64,000 bases of DNA, taken from positions 4,216,001-4,280,000 of the forward strand of contig NZ_JAHLZZ010000001.1 in NCBI RefSeq assembly GCF_018967845.1, written 5' to 3'. How positions within the stretch are numbered: the stretch's first letter is position 1; each line of letters begins with the position of its first letter. Origin of the DNA: Hymenobacter siberiensis (GTDB taxonomy: Bacteria; Bacteroidota; Bacteroidia; Cytophagales; Hymenobacteraceae). A program made the position numbers and the translations under genes. Of the stretch, positions 31,617 through 39,118 are shown piece by piece. The notes below the pieces were generated by a model, which did no database searches, had not been told where the DNA came from, and saw only the letters and a list, made by a program, of their open reading frames with translations.

Positions 31617-34610
31617 ATGCGCATCCCTTTCCAGCTTACCATGGCGGCTTTGCTGCTGGCGGCGGGACTGTTGCTGTCGTTTGCCGATGTAAAGAAAATG
31701 CCCGCCGACCCGCTGCCTTCCGGCCCGGTGGAAACGGCCTGGGTCGATAGCATTTTTAATGCGCTCACGCCCGACCAGCGCCTGGGCCAGCTGTTCATGG
31801 TGGCCGCGTATTCGAACAAAGACCGCAGCCACGTAGAGCGCATCGAGCGGCTGGTACGTAATCAGGGCATTGGCGGCGTGATGTTTATGCAAGGCGGCCC
31901 CAAGCGCCAGGCCCTGATGGCCAACCGCCTGCAGGCCGCCGCCAAAGTGCCGCTGCTCATCGCCATGGATGCCGAGTGGGGCCTCGATATGCGCCTCGAC
32001 TCCTCGGCCCACTTCGCCAAGCAAATGACGCTGGGGGCTATGAATGACCCCAAGTACGTGTACCAGATGGGCCGCGACATTGCCCGCAAAATGCGGGCGC
32101 TGGGCGTGCACATCGACTTCGCGCCAGTGCTCGACGTGAACTCCAACCCCGGCAACCCGGTCATCGGCAACCGTTCGTTTGGCGAGGACCAGAACCGCGT
32201 GGCCGCGCTGGGCATTCAGTATATCAAGGGCTTGCAGGATAACAACGTGATGGCCGTGGCCAAACATTTCCCCGGCCACGGCGACACCGATACCGACTCG
32301 CACGTTTCGCTCCCGGTTATTAATACCGACATGGCCCGCCTTACAAAGGTGGATTTGGTGCCCTTCCAGCAGTCGTTTGAGGCCGGGGTGATGGGCGTGA
32401 TTGTGGCCCACCTCTACATGCCGCTGTTCGACACAACGGATGCCAAAACCACCACCCTCTCGCACGCGCTGGTTACGGACTTGCTGAAGGACAAGATGGG
32501 CTTTAAAGGCTTGGTTTTCACCGACGCGCTGAACATGCGCAGTGTGAGCAAGCTCTACAAGGATGGCGAGCTGGATGCCCTGGCCCTGGCCGCCGGCAAC
32601 GATGTGCTGCTGTTTTCGGAGGACGTGCCGTCGGCCCTGCTGCGCATCCGCGAAGCGGTGGCCGCCGGCAAGCTCACGCAGGCCGATTTGGACCTGCGCA
32701 TCAAGAAAATTCTGCGGGCCAAGTACTGGGCCGGGCTAAATCACTACCAGCCCGTGAACCTGCGTACCCTGCGCGATAGTCTGAACCTGCCCGATTCAAA
32801 GGTATTGGCCCAGAGCATTTTTGAGCACGCGGTGACCGTGGCAAAAAACGACGATAATCTCCTCCCCTTCCAGCGGCTCGATACGCTGCGGATTGCGGCC
32901 ATCACCATCGGCACGCAGGCGGAAGGGCCGTACGCTACCATTTTCAATAAGTACCAGCCCGGCCCGGTATATGCCGTGCCCGACCGCTACGCGCCCGACT
33001 CCACGTTTGCCCGCATCAGCAGCCGCCTGCAGGGATATAACGTAGTGGTGGTGAGCCTGCACCAGATGAACAACACGCCCAGCCACAACTACGGCATCGG
33101 CGATGGGGCGATGAAATTTATCAAGCAGCTGGAGGCTAATAAGCGCATCAAAACGGTGGTAGTGGCCATGGGCAACGCCTATTCGCTGAAATTTCTGGAA
33201 GATGCCCGCACGCTGGTGTGCGGCTACGAGGACCATTATGCGGCGCAGCTGGTGGTGCCGCAGGTGCTGTTTGGGGCGCTGCCGGCCCGGGGCAAACTGC
33301 CCGTTACGGTATCGCCCACGCTCAAAACCAATCTTGGCATTGCCACCGCCGACCTGCACCGTCTGCGCTACGCCGTGCCCGAAAGCCAGGGCCTGAGCTC
33401 GCGGGTGCTGGCCCAGATTGACAATATCGCGCTAGAGAGCCAGACCTACGCCGCCGCCCCCGGCTGCCAGGTACTGGTGGCCAAAAACGGCACCGTGGTC
33501 TTCGACCAAAGCTACGGCTACTGCACCTACGACCAGACCCAACCGGTGACCAGCAGCACGTTATACGACCTGGCCTCGGTGACGAAAGTGGCCGGCACGC
33601 TGCAAGCCGTGATGTACCTCAAGGACCAGGGCAAGCTGAATATCGAGGAGAAAGTAGCCACCTACCTGCCCGAGCTGGTCCGCACCAACAAGCGCGACAT
33701 GACCGTGCGCGACGTGCTGTTGCACCAGGCCGGCCTCAAACCGGGCATTCCGACGTGGGAACGCACCCTGCACGACGGCCATCTGAAACCCGTCTACTAC
33801 GCCAGCGCCCGCTCCGACGATTTCCCCAACGAAGTAGCGCCCGGCGAATACAGCACCAAAGCCGCCGACGATTCCGTCTGGGCCTGGACCATGCGCTCCG
33901 GCCTGCTGCCCAAAATCAAGGGCCGCTACCCCACGGAATATTCGGACCTGAGCTTTATGGTGATGAAGCGGGTGTGCGAAAAGCTTCTCAGACAGCCGAT
34001 TGAAAAATTTCTGGAGGATAATTTCTACCGGCCGCTGGGGCTGGGCAGCATGACGTACAACCCCTTGCTGCGCTTTCCCAAAACCTGCATTGCGCCTACC
34101 GAAAACGACACCTACTACCGCCGTGAGCAGCTGCAAGGCACAGTGCACGACCAAACCGCCGCCCTCGTAGGGGGCGTGGGCGGCCACGCCGGCCTTTTTG
34201 CCACCGCCAACGACTTGGCTGTGCTGATGCAGATGAACCTGCAAAACGGTAACTACGGTGGCACCCGCTACTTCCAGTCGCCGGTGGTGACGGAGTTTGC
34301 GCGGCCCCAGACGGCCGGCAGCCGGCGCGGCCTGGGCTGGGACCACGGCGACCCCAGCAAGCCCGAAGGCCCCACCAGCAACCTCGCGCCGGCCAGCACC
34401 TTCGGCCACACCGGCTTCACGGGCACCTGCGTGTGGATGGACCCGGACAATAACATCCTCTACATCTTCCTCTCCAACCGCGTGTACCCCGACGCGGGCA
34501 ATAACAAGCTGCGTCAGTACAACATTCGCACTCGCATTCAGGAGGTTATTTATAAGGCTATGGCGGCGGAAAGCGCGAAGAAGCTGCCGGCTACGGCCAG
34601 CCAGAAATAA
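31617..34610 (+). CDS. GH3 beta-N-acetylglucosaminidase fused to a class C beta-lactamase-like domain
   Basis: About 997 residues. The start MRIPFQLTMAALLLAAGLLL gives a signal peptide; an ATG 135 bases upstream adds unlikely residues. Residues 40-390 are a GH3 N-domain of the NagZ type (MDAEWGLDMRLDS, KHFPGHGDTDTDSHVSL with the catalytic His and Asp, GLVFTDALNM). Residues 400-580 form the GH3 C-domain. The last 400 are a serine beta-lactamase/esterase (SxxK in DLASVTKVAGT, the Tyr motif in EYSDLSFM and HTGFTGT in the HxG position). It would cut amino sugars and peptides or esters in peptidoglycan, so probably works in cell-wall turnover. The fusion is known in Bacteroidota. Confidence 0.92.
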   Translation: MRIPFQLTMAALLLAAGLLLSFADVKKMPADPLPSGPVETAWVDSIFNALTPDQRLGQLFMVAAYSNKDRSHVERIERLVRNQGIGGVMFMQGGPKRQALMANRLQAAAKVPLLIAMDAEWGLDMRLDSSAHFAKQMTLGAMNDPKYVYQMGRDIARKMRALGVHIDFAPVLDVNSNPGNPVIGNRSFGEDQNRVAALGIQYIKGLQDNNVMAVAKHFPGHGDTDTDSHVSLPVINTDMARLTKVDLVPFQQSFEAGVMGVIVAHLYMPLFDTTDAKTTTLSHALVTDLLKDKMGFKGLVFTDALNMRSVSKLYKDGELDALALAAGNDVLLFSEDVPSALLRIREAVAAGKLTQADLDLRIKKILRAKYWAGLNHYQPVNLRTLRDSLNLPDSKVLAQSIFEHAVTVAKNDDNLLPFQRLDTLRIAAITIGTQAEGPYATIFNKYQPGPVYAVPDRYAPDSTFARISSRLQGYNVVVVSLHQMNNTPSHNYGIGDGAMKFIKQLEANKRIKTVVVAMGNAYSLKFLEDARTLVCGYEDHYAAQLVVPQVLFGALPARGKLPVTVSPTLKTNLGIATADLHRLRYAVPESQGLSSRVLAQIDNIALESQTYAAAPGCQVLVAKNGTVVFDQSYGYCTYDQTQPVTSSTLYDLASVTKVAGTLQAVMYLKDQGKLNIEEKVATYLPELVRTNKRDMTVRDVLLHQAGLKPGIPTWERTLHDGHLKPVYYASARSDDFPNEVAPGEYSTKAADDSVWAWTMRSGLLPKIKGRYPTEYSDLSFMVMKRVCEKLLRQPIEKFLEDNFYRPLGLGSMTYNPLLRFPKTCIAPTENDTYYRREQLQGTVHDQTAALVGGVGGHAGLFATANDLAVLMQMNLQNGNYGGTRYFQSPVVTEFARPQTAGSRRGLGWDHGDPSKPEGPTSNLAPASTFGHTGFTGTCVWMDPDNNILYIFLSNRVYPDAGNNKLRQYNIRTRIQEVIYKAMAAESAKKLPATASQK

Positions 34611-34717
34611 GGGCTTCTGCTCCACTGGAAGCATCAAGGAAATATAGAATTCAGGGAAGCCAATAGATTAGCTAACAGTAGCTCTACGCAGCAGCTTTAA
34701 GTTACTTTCCTTTTCGA

Positions 34718-35038
34718 ATGCAGGAGCAGAATCAATATTGGTATTTCCTCATTGGTGGCCAGTCCGATGACATTACCGGAATAGTGGGCAATTTCTACGC
34801 CTATGGCCCACACTGTGGCGAAGTATTAGCTAATGCGCTACAGGCTGCCGCAGAAAATGATTTTCTGAATCCTCAAGCTACGGAAGCGGCTCGGTTGGAT
34901 AACTTGGAAGATTTCGAAGAGCCGGACAATTTGATTCAGTTGTCTGGCTCGGTAATGACGGGCTCTAAAAATTGTTCTTACCCTATTGACCCAGAAGAAC
35001 ATGTTTTTATTCCACCCACAGGCATAGGAGCTGTTTAG
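34718..35038 (+). CDS. Small acidic protein of unknown function, 3' end replaced by a palindrome
   Basis: A 106-residue cytosolic protein (MQEQNQYWYFLIGGQSDDIT, GNFYAYGPHCGEVLANALQA, IPPTGIGAV). No known domain is recognised; the compact, acidic nature resembles small immunity-type or partner proteins, but this is only a resemblance. GC content is well below the surrounding core genes. The last three residues and the stop TAG (35036-35038) come from the palindrome 35027-35105. Without the element the gene would end one or ten codons later and overlap the next start, so the pair was probably an operon. Confidence 0.65.
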   Translation: MQEQNQYWYFLIGGQSDDITGIVGNFYAYGPHCGEVLANALQAAAENDFLNPQATEAARLDNLEDFEEPDNLIQLSGSVMTGSKNCSYPIDPEEHVFIPPTGIGAV

Positions 35039-35105
35039 AAAGTCCCCGAACGGTGATGCTTCGCTGCGCTCTGCATCACCGTTCGGGGACTTTCTAAACA
35101 GCTCC
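35027..35105. repeat. Perfect palindrome, extended family A, inserted in a coding region
   Basis: Two perfectly complementary 33-base arms (GGAGCTGTTTAGAAAGTCCC then CGAACGGTGATGC) around 13 bases. TA lies on both sides (35025-35026 and 35106-35107), a possible target duplication. Same outer ends as at 15029 and 59747. If it is excised with one TA, the upstream gene would end GGC-ATA-TGA with ATGA shared with the next start. Confidence 0.93.
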
Positions 35106-35106
35106 T

Positions 35107-35430
35107 ATGATTCGGTTCATTCTCATGAATGGAATCATTAGCTTTCTACAGGAAAATCAGGCTAACATTCTTGATGATGGCTTCATCGAATGTGCTGTTT
35201 ACTTCGAGCAGGGTGAAACGAAACTTACGTTTGATGAACATAAGAAAATACTGCTTTTCACTAAAGATGAGCCAGTGTTTAATGAGTTCGGCAAGAAGAT
35301 GATGGATTTAGGGTTCACTGATGTTACGCAGCCGGGGTTCAGTCAGACTACCGAACTCCACAACTTTGAGTACGGCTTTTATCATTGGCATTACAGGCCA
35401 GCTGACAGTTTGGCAAGCAGCGAATTATGA
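35107..35430 (+). CDS. Small protein of unknown function, partner of the preceding gene
   Basis: Up to 107 residues (a second start at 35125, MNGIISFLQENQANI, gives 101). The sequence NQANILDDGFIECAVYFEQG, KLTFDEHKKILLFTKDEPVF, GFTDVTQPGFSQTTELHNF is acidic and soluble with no recognised domain. Lower GC than neighbours, as for the preceding gene, suggests joint acquisition. After the TGA stop (35428-35430) the same frame goes on as LLLDANYQFVKKWGEDYAES then FMD and a stop, which looks protein-like. The TGA may therefore be a recent nonsense change that removed a 23-residue tail. Confidence 0.6.
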   Translation: MIRFILMNGIISFLQENQANILDDGFIECAVYFEQGETKLTFDEHKKILLFTKDEPVFNEFGKKMMDLGFTDVTQPGFSQTTELHNFEYGFYHWHYRPADSLASSEL

Positions 35431-35759
35431 TTGCTGCTACTTGATGCAAATTACCAATTCGTCAAAAAGTGGGGTGAGGATTACGCGGAATCCTTTATGG
35501 ATTGATGCACGCGTCAACGTTGCCCCATCATAAACGCACAGCTTCCTACCGCTTCAGTTGCAGCTTGATGAAGCAAACTATACTGTAGGCAGTCAAGCCA
35601 TCAATTAGCTGGAATGCGCACTCCTACGGATACATCAGTTTTACCGTATAAGGTAGCCGGAGTAAGTAAAACTACACCCCGTACGTCAATCACCACACCT
35701 CGCAGCTGGCGCAACAATGCGCCTCTTATCTGGTTCGCTAAGCGCAACAGCATTATCTC
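35431..35759. other. Intergenic region before bshA
   Basis: About 330 bases. The first 70 continue the previous frame after its stop. The rest has no convincing gene; a minus-strand frame (up to about 35918) overlaps bshA and shows no family features. No obvious terminator or promoter motif stands out. Confidence 0.4.
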
Positions 35760-36896
35760 ATGAACATCGGCATCGTTTGTTATCCCACCTTTGGCGGCTC
35801 CGGCGTAGTGGCCACGGAATTGGGCAAGGCCCTGGCCCAACGCGGCCACCGCGTGCATTTTATTACTTACAGCCAGCCGGTGCGGCTCGACTTCTTCAAC
35901 GAGAACCTCTTCTACCACGAGGTGTATGTGCCGGCGTACCCGCTGTTCCAGTTTCCGCCCTACGAGCTGGCCCTGACCAGCAAGATGGTTGACATTGTGC
36001 AGAACGAGAAGCTGGATGTGCTACACGTCCACTACGCCATTCCGCACGCTTCGGCGGCTTTCATGGCCAAACAGATTCTGCGTGCCCGGGGCATCCAGAT
36101 TCCGGTAGTGACCACGCTGCACGGCACCGACATTACGCTGGTGGGCAAAGACCCCAGCTTCGAGCCCGTGGTGACGTTCAGCATCAATCAGAGCGACGGG
36201 GTGACATCGGTATCGGCCGATTTGCGGCGCGAAACCTACGAGTATTTCGCCGTCGAGAAAGAAATTACCGTCATCCCCAACTTCATCGACCTGCACCGTT
36301 TTAAGAAGCAGGAAAAAAGCCACTTCCGGGCCGCCATTGCCCCCGAGGGCGAAAAGCTGCTCATCCACACCAGTAACTTCCGCACCGTGAAGCGCGTCGA
36401 GGATGTGCTGCGCATCTTCTGCGGCGTGCGCGCCCAGATACCGGCCAAGCTGCTATTGGTGGGCGACGGCCCCGACCGCAGCCGCATGGAGAAGCTGGCC
36501 CGCGACCTCGACTGCCACCGCGACCTGCGCTTCCTCGGCAAGCTCGAAGCCGTGGAGGAAGTCCTCAGCGTGGGCGACCTGTTCCTGATGCCGTCCGAAA
36601 ACGAGAGCTTCGGCCTGGCCGCTCTCGAGGCGATGGCCTGCGAAGTGCCCGTAGTGAGCACAAATGCCGGCGGCATTCCCGAGTTGAACGTGCACGGCGT
36701 AACGGGCATGATTAGCGAAATCGGCGACGTGCCCGACATGGTAAGAAACGCCCTTTTCGTGCTCGATGACACAAACCTGCCCCGCTTCAAAGCCGCCGCC
36801 CGCGCCCGCGCCGAGGAGTTCGCTGTCGATAATATCGTGCCGCTGTATGAGGAGTGCTACCGCAAGGCTATTGAGGAAGTGAGCGTGACAGCGTAG
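35760..36896 (+). CDS. bshA: N-acetyl-alpha-D-glucosaminyl L-malate synthase
   Basis: A 378-residue GT4 glycosyltransferase that joins GlcNAc from UDP-GlcNAc to L-malate, the first step of bacillithiol synthesis. N-terminal motif IGIVCYPTFGGSGVVATELG is diagnostic for BshA. HVHYAIPHASAAFMAK and TLHGTDITLVGKD follow. The donor site is PSENESFGLAALEAMACEVP, then VSTNAGGIPE with the EX7E motif. Length is normal. A perfect 68-base palindrome starts two bases after its stop. No bshB or bshC is adjacent. Confidence 0.96.
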   Translation: MNIGIVCYPTFGGSGVVATELGKALAQRGHRVHFITYSQPVRLDFFNENLFYHEVYVPAYPLFQFPPYELALTSKMVDIVQNEKLDVLHVHYAIPHASAAFMAKQILRARGIQIPVVTTLHGTDITLVGKDPSFEPVVTFSINQSDGVTSVSADLRRETYEYFAVEKEITVIPNFIDLHRFKKQEKSHFRAAIAPEGEKLLIHTSNFRTVKRVEDVLRIFCGVRAQIPAKLLLVGDGPDRSRMEKLARDLDCHRDLRFLGKLEAVEEVLSVGDLFLMPSENESFGLAALEAMACEVPVVSTNAGGIPELNVHGVTGMISEIGDVPDMVRNALFVLDDTNLPRFKAAARARAEEFAVDNIVPLYEECYRKAIEEVSVTA

Positions 36897-36898
36897 GG

Positions 36899-36966
36899 CT
36901 TGTAGCACGTGCTTTAGCTTGTGCATGGTGGCGCTACCATGCACAAGCTAAAGCACGTGCTACAAG
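36899..36966. repeat. Perfect 31-bp-arm palindrome (family C) between convergent stops
   Basis: CTTGTAGCACGTGCTTTAGC then TTGTGCATGGT, six-base loop, then the exact complement. It begins two bases after the bshA stop and ends right at the stop codon of the convergent gene (36967-36969). It could serve as a bidirectional terminator but lacks T runs. Only one copy of this family is seen in the window. Confidence 0.93.
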
Positions 36967-37503
36967 TTAAAACAGCCCGGCCGCCTCGTTCTTCACCACG
37001 GCCAGCGCCTGCGCCGTAGGCTCGGCCCCGTCCATCATCAGGCCTTCAAGGATGCGCTTTGCCAGCTCGGTGCCACGGGCTTGGGCCGGGTTCTGAATGC
37101 CGTGGAAGGCGCGGTTTACCATTGTGAGCACGTTTTCTTTGGCTTCCTTCACCAGCGTCCAGGCATCGGCCGAGAGGTAGAGCTGCTGCGAGAGGTTGTG
37201 CTCGTATTCGGCCCGGATTTCCTGCTGCAGCAGCCGGTGAAACTCGGGCGCGGTAATGCCCCCGCTGCTCAGGCGCACGAGGATGTTGTTGGGCGAGATA
37301 CGCTCCAGAAATAGCACGATGCGCTCGTAGGCCTGCAGGCGCAGCGGCAGCGTGGTTTTGTTGCTTTCGAGGCGAAGCTCGATGAGGCGACGCTGCTGCT
37401 CCTTCTCCAGAAACTGCTGAAACAGCATATAAATGACTCCGGCCACGATGATGGCGGGCAGGGTAATCTTGAGGATGTCGAAGAAATAGGTAGTTGAATC
37501 CAT
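36967..37503 (-). CDS. Membrane-anchored conserved protein (DUF7935-like)
   Basis: A 178-residue protein with one N-terminal TM segment (ILKITLPAIIVAGVIYMLF, about residues 10-28) and a soluble domain predicted to be helical (EKEQQRRLIELRLESNKTTL, LQAYERIVLFLERISPNNIL, EYEHNLSQQLYLSADAWTLV). The Bacteroidota family of this appearance is conserved but uncharacterised. Orientation suggests the helical part faces the cytoplasm. A family A palindrome lies upstream of its start. Confidence 0.75.
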   Translation of the reverse strand: MDSTTYFFDILKITLPAIIVAGVIYMLFQQFLEKEQQRRLIELRLESNKTTLPLRLQAYERIVLFLERISPNNILVRLSSGGITAPEFHRLLQQEIRAEYEHNLSQQLYLSADAWTLVKEAKENVLTMVNRAFHGIQNPAQARGTELAKRILEGLMMDGAEPTAQALAVVKNEAAGLF

Positions 37504-37522
37504 TGGAATTATTTAAGGTTTT

Positions 37523-37622
37523 GAACGTCATGCGGAGCTTGTCGAAACATCTCTGCCGCAGTAGTAATCAACGACGATTGCAACGAAGCGGTAGAGATGC
37601 TTCGACAAGCTTAGTATGACGT
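37523..37622. repeat. Long palindrome, family A, TTGTC variant
   Basis: GAACGTCATGCGGAGCTTGT then CGAAACATCTCTGCCGC and an imperfect complement ending TATGACGT. The core TTGTCGAAGCATCT is shared with 18562 and 43128. It lies upstream of the DUF7935-like gene. Confidence 0.88.
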
Positions 37623-37725
37623 GCTAGGTGCATAAATAGCCCACAAAACTACGCCGTGAACCGCCGGGCCCCAACCGCTGTTTCCCCTGCTGCGGCCGTA
37701 CCAACGGCAACGCCGGCTCCGGCCG

Positions 37726-37733
37726 TATCTTTG
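37726..37733 (+). promoter_or_regulatory. Candidate -7 promoter element for the IscA-type gene
   Basis: TATCTTTG matches the Bacteroidota -7 consensus TAnnTTTG. It is 31 bases before the start codon. No clear -33 TTG lies at the usual distance, so the call is tentative. Confidence 0.5.
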
Positions 37734-37764
37734 TTCTCAACTTCCCGCTAAATCAATTTTTATT

Positions 37765-38112
37765 ATGGCTGCTGTTGCCACCCTCGCCCCCATTACCCTC
37801 ACCGACCGCGCTGTAGTGGAGGTGAAAAACATCATTCAGGAGAAGAATGTGCCCGCCGACTACGGCCTGCGCATCGGCGTGCAGGGCGGCGGCTGCTCGG
37901 GCATGAGCTACCTGCTGGGCTTCGACAAAGCCAAAGATGCCGACGAAACCTACGACCTCGACGGCCTGAAGCTCATCATGGATAAAAAGCACGCCATGTA
38001 CGTACTGGGCATGGAAGTCGACTTCCAGGATGGCCTCAACGCCCGTGGCTTCGTTTTCAACAACCCTCAGGCCAAAAGCACCTGCGGCTGCGGCTCGTCA
38101 TTTTCGGCCTAA
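37765..38112 (+). CDS. Iron-sulfur cluster carrier (IscA/SufA/ErpA type)
   Basis: A 115-residue protein of the HesB/IscA family that carries or delivers Fe-S clusters. The three cluster-binding Cys are in GVQGGGCSGMSYLLGF and STCGCGSSFSA, in the standard C-x(n)-C-x-C arrangement. Other conserved segments are LRIGVQGGGCSG and GLNARGFVFNNPQAKS. A TAnnTTTG element lies upstream, and a 23-bp-stem terminator downstream, so it is monocistronic. Which subtype it is (ErpA or SufA) cannot be told from the sequence. Confidence 0.92.
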   Translation: MAAVATLAPITLTDRAVVEVKNIIQEKNVPADYGLRIGVQGGGCSGMSYLLGFDKAKDADETYDLDGLKLIMDKKHAMYVLGMEVDFQDGLNARGFVFNNPQAKSTCGCGSSFSA

Positions 38113-38150
38113 GCAACCAGCCGGTCCGGTTGAACCCGGGTTGGCTTGCT

Positions 38151-38199
38151 AACCCAAGGATGCGAGCGATTGAATGTCAATCGCTCGCATCCTTGGGTT
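38151..38199 (+). terminator. Strong terminator hairpin
   Basis: A perfect 23-bp stem (AACCCAAGGATGCGAGCGAT then TGA and its complement) with a three-base loop, followed by ATTTTATTTTAG. It lies 38 bases after the IscA-type gene. Confidence 0.88.
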
Positions 38200-38248
38200 A
38201 TTTTATTTTAGTTATTGAAGCTGATTAGGAAGTACCCGAGAATAGAAA

Positions 38249-38347
38249 AACGTCATTCCGAGCGCAGCCGAGGAATCTCGCGTGAATAGTTGAACGACAC
38301 CCAAACAACCCCGAGCGAGATTCCTCGGCTGCGCTCGGAATGACGTT
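38249..38347. repeat. Long palindrome, family A variant (GTCATTCCGAGCGCAGCCGA)
   Basis: Arms AACGTCATTCCGAGCGCAGC then CGAGGAATCTCGCG and complement; spacer about 30 bases. CAT is followed by TCC, not GCT, so this copy is a sequence variant of family A. It lies between the terminator and the DUF421 gene. Confidence 0.9.
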
Positions 38348-38406
38348 CTGTTATTGCTGAAATCCCTAAGCAGCTTCAGCTTACAATCAATTATCTACCC
38401 GAAATA

Positions 38407-38931
38407 TTATTGGGGTATACCAGGCACATTGCCCAGCGACGACCCTTCGGCCGATGAGGCTTTGGATAGTGCGTTCAGGGTGCCGTCGTTTTCCAGGACT
38501 ACGGCGGCGGCATCGGCCAGCGACGCAATGCCGCGCTCGCGCAGACTGGCCAGTACTTCGCCTTCCGTAATGCGTTCGGCGCGCATGGCATCGAACAAGT
38601 AGTGGCCGGTGTACACCAGCAGCGTGGGGTCGGATTTTACCAGCCTGCTCACCGCTTTGAAGCGCACCGACAGCCAGGTGATGCCGAACTGCAGGCCAAT
38701 GAGCAGGGCGAAAGCCAGTAGCCCGTCGGCCAGGGCTACGCCCTTGCTGAGTAGCACCGTGGCCAGCGTGGAGCCCAGGGCTACGGCCACAATCAGGTCG
38801 AAGGCATTCATCTTCGACAGCGGGCGCTTGCCCGAGGCGCGCAGCATCAAAATCAGCCCTACGTATGCCAGCAGACCAATAATGAGCGTGCGGACCAAAC
38901 TGGTCCAGCTGGTAAAAAACAGGTTTTCCAT
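38407..38931 (-). CDS. DUF421 (YetF-like) membrane protein
   Basis: A 174-residue protein with three N-terminal TM segments (LVRTLIIGLLAYVGLILMLR, FDLIVAVALGSTLATVLL, ADGLLAFALLIGLQFGITWL) and a cytoplasmic domain with the DUF421 pattern VKSDPTLLVYTGHYLFDAMR then ITEGEVLASLRERGI. The loop GKRPLSKMNAFDLIV is the family hallmark. The Bacillus homologue YetF and relatives have no firmly known role. It is divergent from the acylase gene with about 190 bases between the starts. Confidence 0.88.
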   Translation of the reverse strand: MENLFFTSWTSLVRTLIIGLLAYVGLILMLRASGKRPLSKMNAFDLIVAVALGSTLATVLLSKGVALADGLLAFALLIGLQFGITWLSVRFKAVSRLVKSDPTLLVYTGHYLFDAMRAERITEGEVLASLRERGIASLADAAAVVLENDGTLNALSKASSAEGSSLGNVPGIPQ

Positions 38932-39118
38932 GGAAAGCTGACGGCGAAAGTAGCTGCCGCGTTAGTTGGCGGGGGGCAGCCATGGGCTTCCCAGTGGGTT
39001 GCGGTGCGCGGGCTCTGGTGCCATAACGCGTCGGAGCCGGGCAAATCGCCGTACTTTGACCACTACTGCCCCTGGCTGCCGATGGCCGCAATGGTTTCAT
39101 CCTTACTTTTTGCTTTCT

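Noticed and set aside
35601..35918. A 105-residue minus-strand frame
   Set aside because: It overlaps bshA on the opposite strand and shows no recognisable domain; the last part has some protein-like look but is too weak to call.
38966..39118. An upstream extension of the acylase gene
   Set aside because: The open frame continues upstream, but the signal peptide starts at 39119, so the extension is not coding.
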